From: UBA7477 sp045602925
GTDB taxonomy: Bacteria; Bacillota; Clostridia; Oscillospirales; Ruminococcaceae
DNA: 63,697 bases
Assembly: GCA_045602925.1 (NCBI GenBank)
Contig: JAZSCN010000025.1
Coordinates: forward strand, 1 to 63,697
Direction: 5' to 3'
Below the pieces are notes generated by a model. The model was not told where the DNA came from, ran no database searches, and saw only the letters and a program-made list of their open reading frames with translations. The first letter of the stretch is position 1. The number at the start of each line of letters is the position of its first letter. Shown here piece by piece: positions 48,281-57,721 of the stretch. Position numbers and translations under genes: made by a program.

Positions 48281-49510
48281 ATGGCTAAGGAAATCAAAAA
48301 AGTAGTGCTCGCTTATTCGGGAGGACTCGACACATCTATCATTATTCCATGGCTCAAGGAAAACTACAATAACTGTGAGGTTGTTGCAGTTTCAGGCAAC
48401 GTAGGTCAGGGAACAGAACTCGACGGACTCGAGGAGAAGGCTCTGAAGACCGGTGCTTCAAAGCTCTATATCGAAGACCTCACAGAAGAGTTTATCACAG
48501 ATTACGTATTCCCAACCGTTCAGGCTGGCGCAATCTATGAGAACAGATATATGCTTGGTACATCTTTTGCAAGACCAATTATCGCAAAGAGAATTGCTGA
48601 GATCGCCCTCAAGGAAGGCGCAGATGCTATCTGCCACGGCTGTACAGGTAAGGGTAACGACCAGGTTCGTTTTGAGCTCGCAATCAAGGCTTTCGCTCCT
48701 GATATGCAGATTATCGCTCCTTGGAGAATATGGGATATCAAGTCCAGAGTTGAAGAAATCGACTACGCTGAGGCTCATAACATTCCACTTAAAATAAACA
48801 GAGAAACTAACTATTCTAAGGATAAGAACATCTGGCACCTTTCACACGAAGGACTCGACCTCGAAGACCCTGCAAACGAGCCACAGTATGAAAAGCCGGG
48901 CTTCCTCGAAATGGGCGTTTCTCCACTCCAGGCTCCTGATAAGCCAACATACGTTACAATCCACTTTGAAAAGGGCGTTCCTACTGCTATCGACGGTAAG
49001 GAAATGAACGGTACAGAAATTGTATCAACCCTCAATAAGCTCGGTGGCGAGAACGGTATCGGACTTGCTGATATCGTAGAAAACAGACTCGTTGGTATGA
49101 AGTCAAGAGGCGTTTATGAAACTCCTGGTGGAGCAATCCTCTACCACGCTCACGAGGTTTTGGAAACAATCACCCTCGATAAGGAAACTTCAAGAGTAAA
49201 GCAGTACCTCTCAATCAAGTTTGCTGATATCGTGTATAACGGCCAGTGGTATACACCACTCCGTGAAGCTATGAGCGCATTCGTTACAGAAACTCAGAAG
49301 ACTGTTACAGGCGACGTTAAGCTCAAGCTCTATAAGGGTAATATCATCAACGCAGGCGTAACTTCTCCATATACTCTCTATGATGAAGAGGTTGCTACAT
49401 TTGATGCTGACGAGGTTTACGACCAGAAGGATTCAGCAGGCTTTATCAACCTCTTTGGTCTCCCAATCAAGGTTAGAGCAAAGCTAGAGCAGAAGAGAAA
49501 TAACAAGTAA
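48281..49510 (+). CDS. argG: Argininosuccinate synthase
   Basis: This 409-aa enzyme joins citrulline and aspartate using ATP to make argininosuccinate, the seventh step of arginine synthesis. The N-terminal ATP-binding loop AYSGGLDTSI (residues 11-20) and the blocks CHGCTGKGNDQVRFE and ETPGG are diagnostic. Length is normal. GAAGGAG lies before the ATG. It is the first gene of the cluster, directly after ArgR-like operators, and is separated from argH by three small genes. Confidence 0.97.
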   Translation: MAKEIKKVVLAYSGGLDTSIIIPWLKENYNNCEVVAVSGNVGQGTELDGLEEKALKTGASKLYIEDLTEEFITDYVFPTVQAGAIYENRYMLGTSFARPIIAKRIAEIALKEGADAICHGCTGKGNDQVRFELAIKAFAPDMQIIAPWRIWDIKSRVEEIDYAEAHNIPLKINRETNYSKDKNIWHLSHEGLDLEDPANEPQYEKPGFLEMGVSPLQAPDKPTYVTIHFEKGVPTAIDGKEMNGTEIVSTLNKLGGENGIGLADIVENRLVGMKSRGVYETPGGAILYHAHEVLETITLDKETSRVKQYLSIKFADIVYNGQWYTPLREAMSAFVTETQKTVTGDVKLKLYKGNIINAGVTSPYTLYDEEVATFDADEVYDQKDSAGFINLFGLPIKVRAKLEQKRNNK

Positions 49511-49515
49511 TAGTT

Positions 49516-50205
49516 ATGAATACTAAAGTTACAGCTGTCGCATTCAGAGTTGTTATTATACTAACTCTGATTGCCATAACAGTATCGGCAGGCATGCTTA
49601 TATATGCACTTGTAGATACTTACTCAAGCTATGATGGCGATATCGAGGATTACCTCTTTAACGAACTTGTAGAACCACTACGAAATAGCGCCAATTGCTA
49701 TTATATCGCATTTTCAGGTACGCTCGTGGCTCTCGTTTTAAGCCTCTTTGCAAGAAAGTATTGCTCGGCGGCTTCGGTCGTGTTCAGAACCCTATCTATC
49801 GCAGTATGCTCAGTAGTGCTTTGGCTGGGAATGGGCGCAAATCATGTGTTTGCATTTACCGCAAAGTTTGCAACAGAGCTCCGAGATGTAAAAGACTTGG
49901 ACGAACTCGACAGAACAGACTTTGGTATATCTAAGTGGCAGTGGGATAGTATGGAGAGTGCATTGGACAACGAGGGTATAATGACATGCTATGTTGCAGC
50001 ATTTGCTGTGACGGTTCTCGTGTTTTTTGTGCTGACTTTCACATCAATCCATTATCTTACTAAGAATAAAGACGAAAATATAACCGAAGACTACGCGGTT
50101 TCATTTTCAGGCGAGCAGGTGCAACCGTACCAGAGCCAGTACCTAAATGAGTACCAGAATGAATTTCAGAATCAAACTGAAGATGACTATTATAACAATT
50201 ATTAG
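49516..50205 (+). CDS. Four-helix membrane protein (229 aa)
   Basis: Four hydrophobic segments lie near residues 7-30, 55-75, 85-105 and 155-180, followed by a hydrophilic tail rich in Gln, Tyr and Asn. It starts five bases after the argG stop. The protein at 50768-51352 is a paralogue: both have the same helix order and end with FTSIH(Y/W)L and a VSF(S/G)G segment. No known family or function was recognised. Confidence 0.72.
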   Translation: MNTKVTAVAFRVVIILTLIAITVSAGMLIYALVDTYSSYDGDIEDYLFNELVEPLRNSANCYYIAFSGTLVALVLSLFARKYCSAASVVFRTLSIAVCSVVLWLGMGANHVFAFTAKFATELRDVKDLDELDRTDFGISKWQWDSMESALDNEGIMTCYVAAFAVTVLVFFVLTFTSIHYLTKNKDENITEDYAVSFSGEQVQPYQSQYLNEYQNEFQNQTEDDYYNNY

Positions 50206-50222
50206 AAACGGAGGAAATTACA

Positions 50223-50660
50223 ATGGCTGATAACATCAAATATGAACACGAGCTCGATAAGAAGGTTGCGATATCATACGACAGCCTTCCAAACTCATCG
50301 TTTGAAGATGTAAACCTCGGAGATACATACTTCAGGAACGTTAACCTCAAGGGTGCAAACTTTGATGACGTTAACCTTGAAAATTCTAAGCTCAATAATA
50401 TCAATATGAGAGGTGCAGACCTTACAGATATCTATATGGCACACTCAAGATTCTTAGGCGTTAATATGACCGGCACAAGATTTGGCTGTAGCATAATGAA
50501 TAACGTCGAATTTAAAAACCCTGTTATGAGAGGCGCAAGCTTTGTATATTGCGACCTCACTAACGTAGAAATTAACGATTGTATTATCGACGGACTGAAG
50601 ATAAACGGTATCGATGTTTCAAAGCTTATCGAGCAGTATCTTCAAGAAACCGGAAAGTAA
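50223..50660 (+). CDS. Pentapeptide-repeat protein
   Basis: Residues about 25-135 of this 145-aa protein follow the A(D/N)LxX five-residue rhythm (FEDVNLGDTYFRNVNLKGAN, FDDVNLENSKLNNINMRGAD), which folds into a right-handed square beta-helix. Such proteins can mimic DNA or serve as binding scaffolds, but many have no known role. GGAGG lies eight bases before the ATG. It lies between two paralogous membrane proteins, which may be partners. Confidence 0.88.
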   Translation: MADNIKYEHELDKKVAISYDSLPNSSFEDVNLGDTYFRNVNLKGANFDDVNLENSKLNNINMRGADLTDIYMAHSRFLGVNMTGTRFGCSIMNNVEFKNPVMRGASFVYCDLTNVEINDCIIDGLKINGIDVSKLIEQYLQETGK

Positions 50661-50767
50661 GCGACCAATTTATTAAGCAATAAGCAGGGCAGAGCGAAGG
50701 AGTTTTCTGTGTAAAATTCCCGCTTTGCCTATGTGCATTTTTAAGAAATGAAATGGGAGAGCTAATT

Positions 50768-51352
50768 ATGAACGACAAGAAGATGACCTTATCGATTATT
50801 TTCAGAGTATGTGTAATCGTAGCAGCAGTTTCAATCATTATCGCATTTGCTTCATGCATATCAGCAGCTCTTGATGACGGCGACCTTTTTGACAACGGCA
50901 TTGTTGAAAAGTTCGGCACAGCAACAAAGTTCTATTTCCTCTCGCTCGCAGCTACAATAGGTGCAGTCGTACTCAGTATCCTCGGCACTAAGTATGCAAA
51001 GAAGGTAAGCGTTATAGCAAGAACCTTCTTCCTCGGCGTGGTGGCAGGTCTCTACTTTGCAGGTGCAAAGCTTAACTATGCTCTTCACCTCTGTGCATCA
51101 GCAGTTGATGAAGCCGGCGGAGATATCGCAAGACGTGTTGATACACTCGTTGACGAAGGCGGACTTTCTGAAAGCCAGGCTGAGTTCCTCGTAGACTTTT
51201 TAGGTTCAGATTTTGACCCTACAGCTTATCTCGCTGCTATGATGCTGGGCTGTGCGGTTCTCGGAATTCTTACATTCACAAGCATCCACTGGCTCGCTAA
51301 GAAAAAGCAGGAAGTAAACACAGAACCAATGAATGTCAGCTTTGGTGGCTAA
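50768..51352 (+). CDS. Four-helix membrane protein (194 aa), paralogue of the 229-aa protein
   Basis: Begins MNDKKMTLSIIFRVCVIVAA and has four hydrophobic segments. It resembles the gene at 49516 in topology and in its C-terminal FTSIHWLAKKK. An ATG at 50753 is in frame, but GGGAGAG follows it, so the ATG at 50768 is the likely start. Function is unknown. Confidence 0.72.
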   Translation: MNDKKMTLSIIFRVCVIVAAVSIIIAFASCISAALDDGDLFDNGIVEKFGTATKFYFLSLAATIGAVVLSILGTKYAKKVSVIARTFFLGVVAGLYFAGAKLNYALHLCASAVDEAGGDIARRVDTLVDEGGLSESQAEFLVDFLGSDFDPTAYLAAMMLGCAVLGILTFTSIHWLAKKKQEVNTEPMNVSFGG

Positions 51353-51382
51353 ATTATAAGAAAATTGTAAAGCTTAATCTAC

Positions 51383-51408
51383 AAGGGGCTTTTGTATTAA
51401 AGCCCCTT
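51383..51408 (+). terminator. Hairpin upstream of argH
   Basis: AAGGGGCTTT pairs with AAAGCCCCTT around a six-base loop. The following sequence is only weakly T-rich, so it may be a partial terminator or processing site between the membrane gene and argH. Confidence 0.6.
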
Positions 51409-51434
51409 AGAAGATTTTTAAAGGAGAAGTAAAA

Positions 51435-52814
51435 ATGGCAGAAAAAATGTGGGCAGGAAGATTTTCAAAGGAAGTCGATGACAGAGTAAATGACTTCAAT
51501 TCGTCTATTTCCTTTGACGCAAGAATGTATAAGCACGATATAATGGGCTCAGTGGCGCACGCTACAATGCTCGGTGAGTGCGGTATAATCGAAGTTAGCG
51601 AGTCTAAGAGAATTATCGAAGGACTTGAGGGTATTCTTGCGGATATAGAATCGGGAGAGCTTATGTTTGACCCATCTGCCGAAGACGTGCATATGTTCGT
51701 CGAAGCCGAGCTTACTAAGAGAATAGGCGACGCAGGTAAAAGACTCCATACAGCCAGAAGCCGTAATGACCAGGTCGCACTCGATATCAGAATGTATCTC
51801 AGAGACGAAATCGACAATATAGTTGAGCTGTGCGAAAGCCTTATCGAAACTATCGTAAAGCTCGCTAAGGATAATCTTAAAACAATTATGCCGGGCTATA
51901 CCCACCTGCAAAGAGCCCAGCCAATTACCTTTGCTCATCACGTTATGGCGTATGCACAAATGCTTCTTCGTGATAGAGAAAGATTACTCGATACAAAAAA
52001 GCGTATGAACGTGCTTCCACTCGGTAGCGGTGCACTCGCTTCTACTACATATCCGATTAATAGACAAAGAGTCTGCGAGCTTTTAGGCTTTGACGAAATT
52101 TCGCAGAATTCACTCGATGGCGTTTCCGATAGAGATTTCTGTATCGAGCTTGCAAACGCTATATCTATCCTTATGATGCACCTCTCAAGATTCTCTGAGG
52201 AAATCGTTATGTGGTGCTCCTGGGAGTTTAAGTTTATCGAGCTCGACGACGCATTCGCAACAGGCTCATCAATTATGCCACAAAAGAAAAATCCAGATAT
52301 AACCGAGCTTATAAGAGGTAAGACAGGTAGAGTGTACGGCGACCTCAATACCTTGCTTACTATGATGAAGGGTACTCCGCTTGCGTACAATAAGGATATG
52401 CAGGAGGATAAACCTGCAATCTTCGACGCTGTTGATACAGTAAAGCTCTGCCTTAAAACCTTTATCCCAATGCTCGATACAATGAAGGTTATCCCGGAGA
52501 ATATGAGAAACGCAGCAGCAAGAGGCTTCATAAACGCTACCGACTGTGCCGACTACCTCGTAAAGAAGGGGCTTCCGTTCAGAGATGCCTATAAGATTAC
52601 AGGAACACTCGTCGCAAAGTGTATCGAAATGAATCTTACGCTCGAAACTCTGCCACTAGCTGAGTATAAGGCAATGTGCGAAACCTTCGAGGAAGACGTC
52701 TTTGAAGCTATCAGCCTCGAAACCTGCGTTATGCAAAGAAAAGCTGCAGGCGGCCCAGCCCCTGAGTGTGTGAAGGCTCAAATCGAGTATGTAGAAAAAA
52801 AGCTTTCAAAATAA
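51435..52814 (+). CDS. argH: Argininosuccinate lyase
   Basis: This 459-aa enzyme splits argininosuccinate into arginine and fumarate, the last step of the pathway. The family signature GSSIMPQKKNPD (near residue 278) holds the catalytic Ser loop; HTARSRNDQV and TGYTHLQRAQP-like (PGYTHLQRAQ) blocks are present. Length is normal. AAAGGAG precedes the ATG. Confidence 0.97.
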   Translation: MAEKMWAGRFSKEVDDRVNDFNSSISFDARMYKHDIMGSVAHATMLGECGIIEVSESKRIIEGLEGILADIESGELMFDPSAEDVHMFVEAELTKRIGDAGKRLHTARSRNDQVALDIRMYLRDEIDNIVELCESLIETIVKLAKDNLKTIMPGYTHLQRAQPITFAHHVMAYAQMLLRDRERLLDTKKRMNVLPLGSGALASTTYPINRQRVCELLGFDEISQNSLDGVSDRDFCIELANAISILMMHLSRFSEEIVMWCSWEFKFIELDDAFATGSSIMPQKKNPDITELIRGKTGRVYGDLNTLLTMMKGTPLAYNKDMQEDKPAIFDAVDTVKLCLKTFIPMLDTMKVIPENMRNAAARGFINATDCADYLVKKGLPFRDAYKITGTLVAKCIEMNLTLETLPLAEYKAMCETFEEDVFEAISLETCVMQRKAAGGPAPECVKAQIEYVEKKLSK

Positions 52815-52833
52815 AAAGTAAAGAAGGATAACT

Positions 52834-53259
52834 ATGCACCTCGACGATAAAATTACATATGAGGAGTATTCGCTTTTGCGTGAGCTTGTCGGCTGGCATA
52901 AGGTGTCAAAAAGACAGTTTGCCATAGGTCAGGAGAAAGGACTCTTTATGAGGGTCCTTCGTGATGAGAGCGACAATAACAGATGCGTAGGGCTCGCCCG
53001 TGCATCAGGCGACGGTGGATATTATATAATGCTCACCGACGTGATTGTCCACCCCGACTTTCAAGGGCAGGGCTACGGTAGAATGCTCCTAGAAAGCTTT
53101 ATGCAGTATGTAGACTCTATTACCGAGCAGGGCGAAACTACTATGCTACTTCTCGCCTCAGCTAAAGGCAAAGAAGAATTTTACGAAAAGTTCGGCTTTA
53201 AGAAAAGGCCTCACGATAACTACGGCTACGGTATGTCGCAGTGGTACTCAAAAGACTAG
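52834..53259 (+). CDS. GNAT-family acetyltransferase
   Basis: This 141-aa protein has the acetyl-CoA binding motif VIVHPDFQGQGYGRMLLESF near residues 68-90 and FYEKFGFKKRP at the C-terminus, typical of GCN5-related acetyltransferases. Its location between argH and argC hints at a role near arginine metabolism, such as glutamate acetylation, but the sequence is not diagnostic and the acceptor is unknown. Confidence 0.88.
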   Translation: MHLDDKITYEEYSLLRELVGWHKVSKRQFAIGQEKGLFMRVLRDESDNNRCVGLARASGDGGYYIMLTDVIVHPDFQGQGYGRMLLESFMQYVDSITEQGETTMLLLASAKGKEEFYEKFGFKKRPHDNYGYGMSQWYSKD

Positions 53260-53279
53260 AAAATAAGGAATGAATTAAA

Positions 53280-54221
53280 ATGACAAAGGTTTTTATCGAC
53301 GGTAAAGAAGGAACAACAGGACTCCAGATTTTTGACCGTCTACCAAAAAGAAATGATATCGAAATTTTGCTTATAGATGAAGAAAAGCGTAAGGATATAA
53401 ACGAGAGAAAAAGACTTATAAACGAGTCCGATATAACATTCCTCTGCCTTCCCGACGCAGCATCTAAGGAAGCTGTTACTCTTATAGAAAATCCTAATAC
53501 AAGAATAATCGACGCATCAACCGCCCATAGAACTAATCCCGATTGGGCGTACGGATTCGCAGAACTCTCAAAGGCTCATAGAGAAGCAATCGCTACCTCA
53601 AAAAGAGTCGCAAATCCGGGCTGTTATGCAAGTGGCTTTATCTCACTTGTCTACCCACTCGTGCAAGCAGGCGTTATCCCGGCAGATTATCCGGTGATTT
53701 CTCACGCAGTTTCAGGCTATAGTGGTGGAGGTAAGAAGCTTATCGCACAGGTCGAGGACGAAAATAAGCCTAAGGCACTCTGCTCTCCAAGACAGTATGC
53801 CCTCACCCAAAACCATAAGCATATCCCGGAAATGCAGAAAATTTGTGGTCTCGAGTTCGAGCCAATGTTTAACCCGATTGTCGACGACTATTACGCAGGT
53901 ATGGTAGTGAGCATTCCGCTTGTAACAAGAACTCTCCCCAAGAAGTATACCCCTGCCGATATCCACGCTATTTTAAGCGAGCATTACGCAGGGCAGAGAT
54001 TTGTAAAGGTTATGGAGCTCGGTGGTATAGATACTCTCCCTGACGGATTTTTGTCTGCAAATGATTTAGAGGGAACAAATGATATGCAGCTTTTCGTCTT
54101 CGGTAACGACGATAGAATACTCCTTTGTTCACGCCTCGATAATTTAGGCAAGGGCGCTTCCGGTGCCGCTGTCCAGAATATGAATATTATGCTCGGTATC
54201 GATGAGGGTACCGGACTATAA
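53280..54221 (+). CDS. argC: N-acetyl-gamma-glutamyl-phosphate reductase (short type)
   Basis: This 313-aa enzyme reduces N-acetylglutamyl phosphate to the semialdehyde with NADPH. The nucleotide-binding start KVFIDGKEGTTGLQI and the active-site segment ANPGCYASGF (Cys near residue 117) are clear. It is of the shorter argC class, about 310 residues, rather than the 345-residue one. AAGGAATG lies upstream of the ATG. Confidence 0.95.
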   Translation: MTKVFIDGKEGTTGLQIFDRLPKRNDIEILLIDEEKRKDINERKRLINESDITFLCLPDAASKEAVTLIENPNTRIIDASTAHRTNPDWAYGFAELSKAHREAIATSKRVANPGCYASGFISLVYPLVQAGVIPADYPVISHAVSGYSGGGKKLIAQVEDENKPKALCSPRQYALTQNHKHIPEMQKICGLEFEPMFNPIVDDYYAGMVVSIPLVTRTLPKKYTPADIHAILSEHYAGQRFVKVMELGGIDTLPDGFLSANDLEGTNDMQLFVFGNDDRILLCSRLDNLGKGASGAAVQNMNIMLGIDEGTGL

Positions 54222-54234
54222 GAAGGGAAATTTT

Positions 54235-55506
54235 ATGAATTTAGTTGGAAATATGAAATTTGTAGAAGGTGGCGTGTGCGCTGCCAAGGGCTTTAAAGCA
54301 AGTGGTATATACTGCGGAATAAAAAAGTCTGCAGTCTTAGATGGTAACGAAAGCCCAATTTCAAATAAGAAAAATGATATCGGTATGGTCGTTTCAGACG
54401 TTATATGTAACGCAGCGGCCGTGTATACCTTGAATAAGGTCAAGGGTGCAACGATTCTCGTAACCCAGAAAAACCTCGAGCAAACAGGTGGAAAAGCACG
54501 AGCAGTTATCGTTAACTCCAAGAACGCTAATACCTGTAACGCCGACGGCGAACAGAAGGCGTACCGTATGTGCGAGCTTACAGCTAACGAGCTAGGTATA
54601 AAGCCGGAGGAAGTAATTGTCGCTTCTACAGGCGTTATCGGTCAGGTTTTACCTATCGAGCCTGTCGAGTGGGCTGTGCCAAAGCTCGTAGAAAAGCTCT
54701 CCTATGGTGGAAATGAGCAGGTCGCAACTGCTATTATGACAACCGATACAGTCAAGAAAGAAGTTGCTGTCGAGCTTACAATCGACGGAAAAACTATCCA
54801 CCTCGGTGGTATGGCAAAGGGTAGTGGTATGATTAAGCCTAATATGGCTACAACCCTCAATTTCATTACAACCGACTGTGCAATTTCGGCACAGATGCTC
54901 CAGAAGGCACTCTCGGAGGTCGTAAAGATTACCTATAACTGCCTGTCTGTCGACGGCGATACCTCTACTAACGATATGGTGTCTGTTATGGCAAACGGCC
55001 TCGCACAGAATACCGAAATCATAGCTAAGGGCGAAGACTTTGAACTGTTCAAGAACGCTCTCTATACCATTATGATGAATATGACAAGAATGCTCGCTAA
55101 GGACGGCGAGGGCGCAACAAAACTCCTAGAGTGCGAGTGCGTCGGTGCTCCCGACCTCGAAACTGCAATTATCGTTGCAAAGAGCGTTATCGGCTCTAAT
55201 CTCTTAAAGTGTGCAATGTTCGGTGCTGACGCTAACTGGGGACGTGTCCTCTGTGCAATAGGCTATGCAGACGCACAGTTTGATATTATGAAGGTCGATG
55301 TTTCAATGTCCTCTTCAAAGGGTAGAGTAGATGTCTGCCGTGACGGAGCAGGAATTGAATTCTCAGAGGAGACAGCAAAGGAAATTCTCCTCGAGGATGA
55401 AATCACAATCACAGTTAACCTAAACGCAGGCGACGTATCTGCTAAGGCGTGGGGCTGTGACCTTACATACGAATATGTCAAGATAAACGGGGATTACCGT
55501 TCGTAA
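54235..55506 (+). CDS. argJ: Glutamate N-acetyltransferase / ornithine acetyltransferase
   Basis: This 423-aa ArgJ recycles the acetyl group from acetylornithine to glutamate. The autoprocessing site KGSGMIKPNMATTL (residues near 197-210) supplies the catalytic Thr after self-cleavage into two chains. An in-frame start at 54202 overlaps argC; AAGGGAA before the ATG at 54235 supports the later start. Presence of argJ implies the cyclic, energy-saving version of the pathway; whether it also takes acetyl-CoA is not visible. Confidence 0.95.
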   Translation: MNLVGNMKFVEGGVCAAKGFKASGIYCGIKKSAVLDGNESPISNKKNDIGMVVSDVICNAAAVYTLNKVKGATILVTQKNLEQTGGKARAVIVNSKNANTCNADGEQKAYRMCELTANELGIKPEEVIVASTGVIGQVLPIEPVEWAVPKLVEKLSYGGNEQVATAIMTTDTVKKEVAVELTIDGKTIHLGGMAKGSGMIKPNMATTLNFITTDCAISAQMLQKALSEVVKITYNCLSVDGDTSTNDMVSVMANGLAQNTEIIAKGEDFELFKNALYTIMMNMTRMLAKDGEGATKLLECECVGAPDLETAIIVAKSVIGSNLLKCAMFGADANWGRVLCAIGYADAQFDIMKVDVSMSSSKGRVDVCRDGAGIEFSEETAKEILLEDEITITVNLNAGDVSAKAWGCDLTYEYVKINGDYRS

Positions 55507-55518
55507 AAGGAGATACAG

Positions 55519-56118
55519 ATGGACGAGAACAGGACCAGCAGGGAATTCGAAATAGCATCACAGGAGATAACTCCTTATCTTGAAAAAGACGAACAGATTA
55601 TATGGGCAGGAAGAAGTAAGCTTGACCGTATTATATACGAACCGCTTCAGGTCATGAGGCTTAAGGGAATTTCGAGATATCTTCAGCTTGGAGCTACGTT
55701 GCTTGCTGTAGTTTTCATAGTGTTTTCGCCATATGGGAAAGAATGGTCAAGCTTGGCTGGAAGAGTTTTCGGTACGGAGCTTTCAGAGATGTCCTGTGCA
55801 ATTATTCTCGTAGCTGCCGTATTGTTTATTGTTCTCGCACAAATGCTGCATAGAATGAGCTGCGCTGTTACAAATAAAAGAGTAATGATTATCAGAGCAG
55901 GAGAACTCAAGTCATATCCGCTCGACAGCATATCAGACCCCGAAATCGAAAGATATTCAAACGGCAGGTCAGATGTTTCGTTCTATGCAAATGAAATTGC
56001 AGGAATCCACGTAAAGGACGGGAATAAACAAAAATATACCCTTTTAAATGTCCTCGACGGCGATACGGTACATGCTCTTTTGTATAACGCTGCGTACATC
56101 GAGGATAAGGTGTTTTAA
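55519..56118 (+). CDS. Membrane protein with PH-like domain (199 aa)
   Basis: N-terminal segment ITPYLEKDEQIIWAG, two membrane helices (near 52-70 and 90-112) and then a PH-like domain with SCAVTNKRVMIIR. The same plan appears in the next two genes (ITPMLDRDERILWA, FNPYLLPGERVYWVG), so the three form a paralogous cluster inside the arginine operon. Similar domains occur in Firmicute membrane proteins of unknown role. Confidence 0.75.
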   Translation: MDENRTSREFEIASQEITPYLEKDEQIIWAGRSKLDRIIYEPLQVMRLKGISRYLQLGATLLAVVFIVFSPYGKEWSSLAGRVFGTELSEMSCAIILVAAVLFIVLAQMLHRMSCAVTNKRVMIIRAGELKSYPLDSISDPEIERYSNGRSDVSFYANEIAGIHVKDGNKQKYTLLNVLDGDTVHALLYNAAYIEDKVF

Positions 56119-56142
56119 TGTTTTGTAAAGAAGGAGAACGCT

Positions 56143-56865
56143 ATGTTTTGGAATCGTAAGGACGAGGACGATGAGTATAACCGCTATATGCAGGAGCGTG
56201 AAGCAGAAAGAAACGGCGAGGAGCTAAAGCCGTATTCTGAAAGCGAGTATTATAGTAACAACGGTGTCGATTCCTATCACGAGTCTGACTGCCACGAGGA
56301 AAAATGTGAGTACACTAAGGGCGAAATAGGCTATAACACCGCCGTTGGAAAGATAACTCCGATGCTTGACAGAGACGAGAGAATACTATGGGCACAAACA
56401 GGAAAAAACAGACTCGATTGTATGTCCTCGTGTGTGATAGACTTCTTTGCACTTTTACTGCTCGTAGGTACTATAGCGGCACTGTCAGGTGCATTTGCCG
56501 ACGGCTTCTCGGTTTTAAAGCTGACAAATTCAATACCGTTTTTCCTTGTCAGTATCTATCTTATGTTCTTTGCAGGGAAATCAAAGGTATACTATGCAAT
56601 AACAAATAAGAGGGTTATCTCAGTCGGAAAGCATACAAAACGCTCTGATATGCTCCGGCAGATTTCAAATGTTACATATGCACCCGTTAAGCTCAATAAG
56701 GGTAACATAAGCTATGTCGTCAAGAATGCGGGAGCAAGCTATAACGGAAGCAAAATCTCCTCTGCACTTGCACTCGGCTCAGTGTCGGGTATCTGGGGTG
56801 TGTCAGATGGCAGAGAGGCTTGCGATATACTGCTCAGCCTTACAAAACAAATGACGCAGGGATAA
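56143..56865 (+). CDS. Membrane protein with PH-like domain (240 aa)
   Basis: An acidic, Tyr/Glu-rich N-terminus of about 65 residues precedes ITPMLDRDERILWAQTGKN, two helices and a PH-like domain (YYAITNKRVISVGKH, ISNVTYAPV). It is a paralogue of the genes on both sides. GAAGGAG lies before the ATG. Function is unknown. Confidence 0.75.
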   Translation: MFWNRKDEDDEYNRYMQEREAERNGEELKPYSESEYYSNNGVDSYHESDCHEEKCEYTKGEIGYNTAVGKITPMLDRDERILWAQTGKNRLDCMSSCVIDFFALLLLVGTIAALSGAFADGFSVLKLTNSIPFFLVSIYLMFFAGKSKVYYAITNKRVISVGKHTKRSDMLRQISNVTYAPVKLNKGNISYVVKNAGASYNGSKISSALALGSVSGIWGVSDGREACDILLSLTKQMTQG

Positions 56866-56961
56866 AAACGTGCTTTAACCGTAATGATATGGACGGCGAG
56901 TATAATTTCGATAGCAGGACAAAAGGCTATACAAGACATAAATTTTAGGAGGCGAAATGCT

Positions 56962-57696
56962 GTGCTTTTTGGAAATAACAATAATGATGAACAGGATTAC
57001 TACAACGACGCAGACTATGAAAGACGTACAGACAGCTATGATAACGGCTATTCTGACGGTGTGGACTATAATATGCAGGCGGATTCTGCTGAAATAGTTG
57101 CAAAGTTCAATCCGTATCTTCTGCCCGGCGAAAGAGTCTATTGGGTAGGAAAAACCGTAAAGGGCGGAGGAAAAGGCGTAAAGACAGGTGCGAACCCAGG
57201 CAGATTTATGGGAATTTTCTTTGTTGCGTTCGCACTTATATGGATTTCAGGAACTATGGGAATCAAAGGCTTCACATCAAGAGTTCCCGGCGGTTCAGCG
57301 TTTGATGCTATGGCTATGATATTTCCACTGTTCGGTGTGCTGTTTCTGATAGTCGGTATCGTGATGATTATAGGAAAAACACCTGATAGCTGTTATGCAA
57401 TAACTGACCAGAGAGTCCTGACAATAACCAATAACCGCTTCAGTGCCGGTGAAATCTCAAAAATCAGTAACGTTACCGTTAGTATGGGCAACAACGGAAT
57501 CGGTACTGTAAGCTTTGTGAATATGAATATGATGATGTATTCAACATTCAACGCATTTGACAGACATACTCCACGTAACGTCCCAAACGTAGGATATCAT
57601 AATATCCCGTCAGCACTCTACAGCGTGGCAGATGCACAGAATGCATACAGAATTCTTTCCGGACTTGTGATGAACAATCAGAACCGGATGAGATAA
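56962..57696 (+). CDS. Membrane protein with PH-like domain (244 aa)
   Basis: Begins MLFGNNNNDEQDYYNDADYE from a GTG placed nine bases after AGGAGG. An earlier in-frame start at 56884 has no site. After the acidic N-terminus come FNPYLLPGERVYWVGKT, two hydrophobic segments and CYAITDQRVLTITNN. It is a paralogue of the previous two genes. A Met/Asn-rich stretch near the end (NMNMMMYS) is unusual. Function is unknown. Confidence 0.75.
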   Translation: MLFGNNNNDEQDYYNDADYERRTDSYDNGYSDGVDYNMQADSAEIVAKFNPYLLPGERVYWVGKTVKGGGKGVKTGANPGRFMGIFFVAFALIWISGTMGIKGFTSRVPGGSAFDAMAMIFPLFGVLFLIVGIVMIIGKTPDSCYAITDQRVLTITNNRFSAGEISKISNVTVSMGNNGIGTVSFVNMNMMMYSTFNAFDRHTPRNVPNVGYHNIPSALYSVADAQNAYRILSGLVMNNQNRMR

Positions 57697-57721
57697 ATAA
57701 AAAAGAAGGACAGATTGAATT

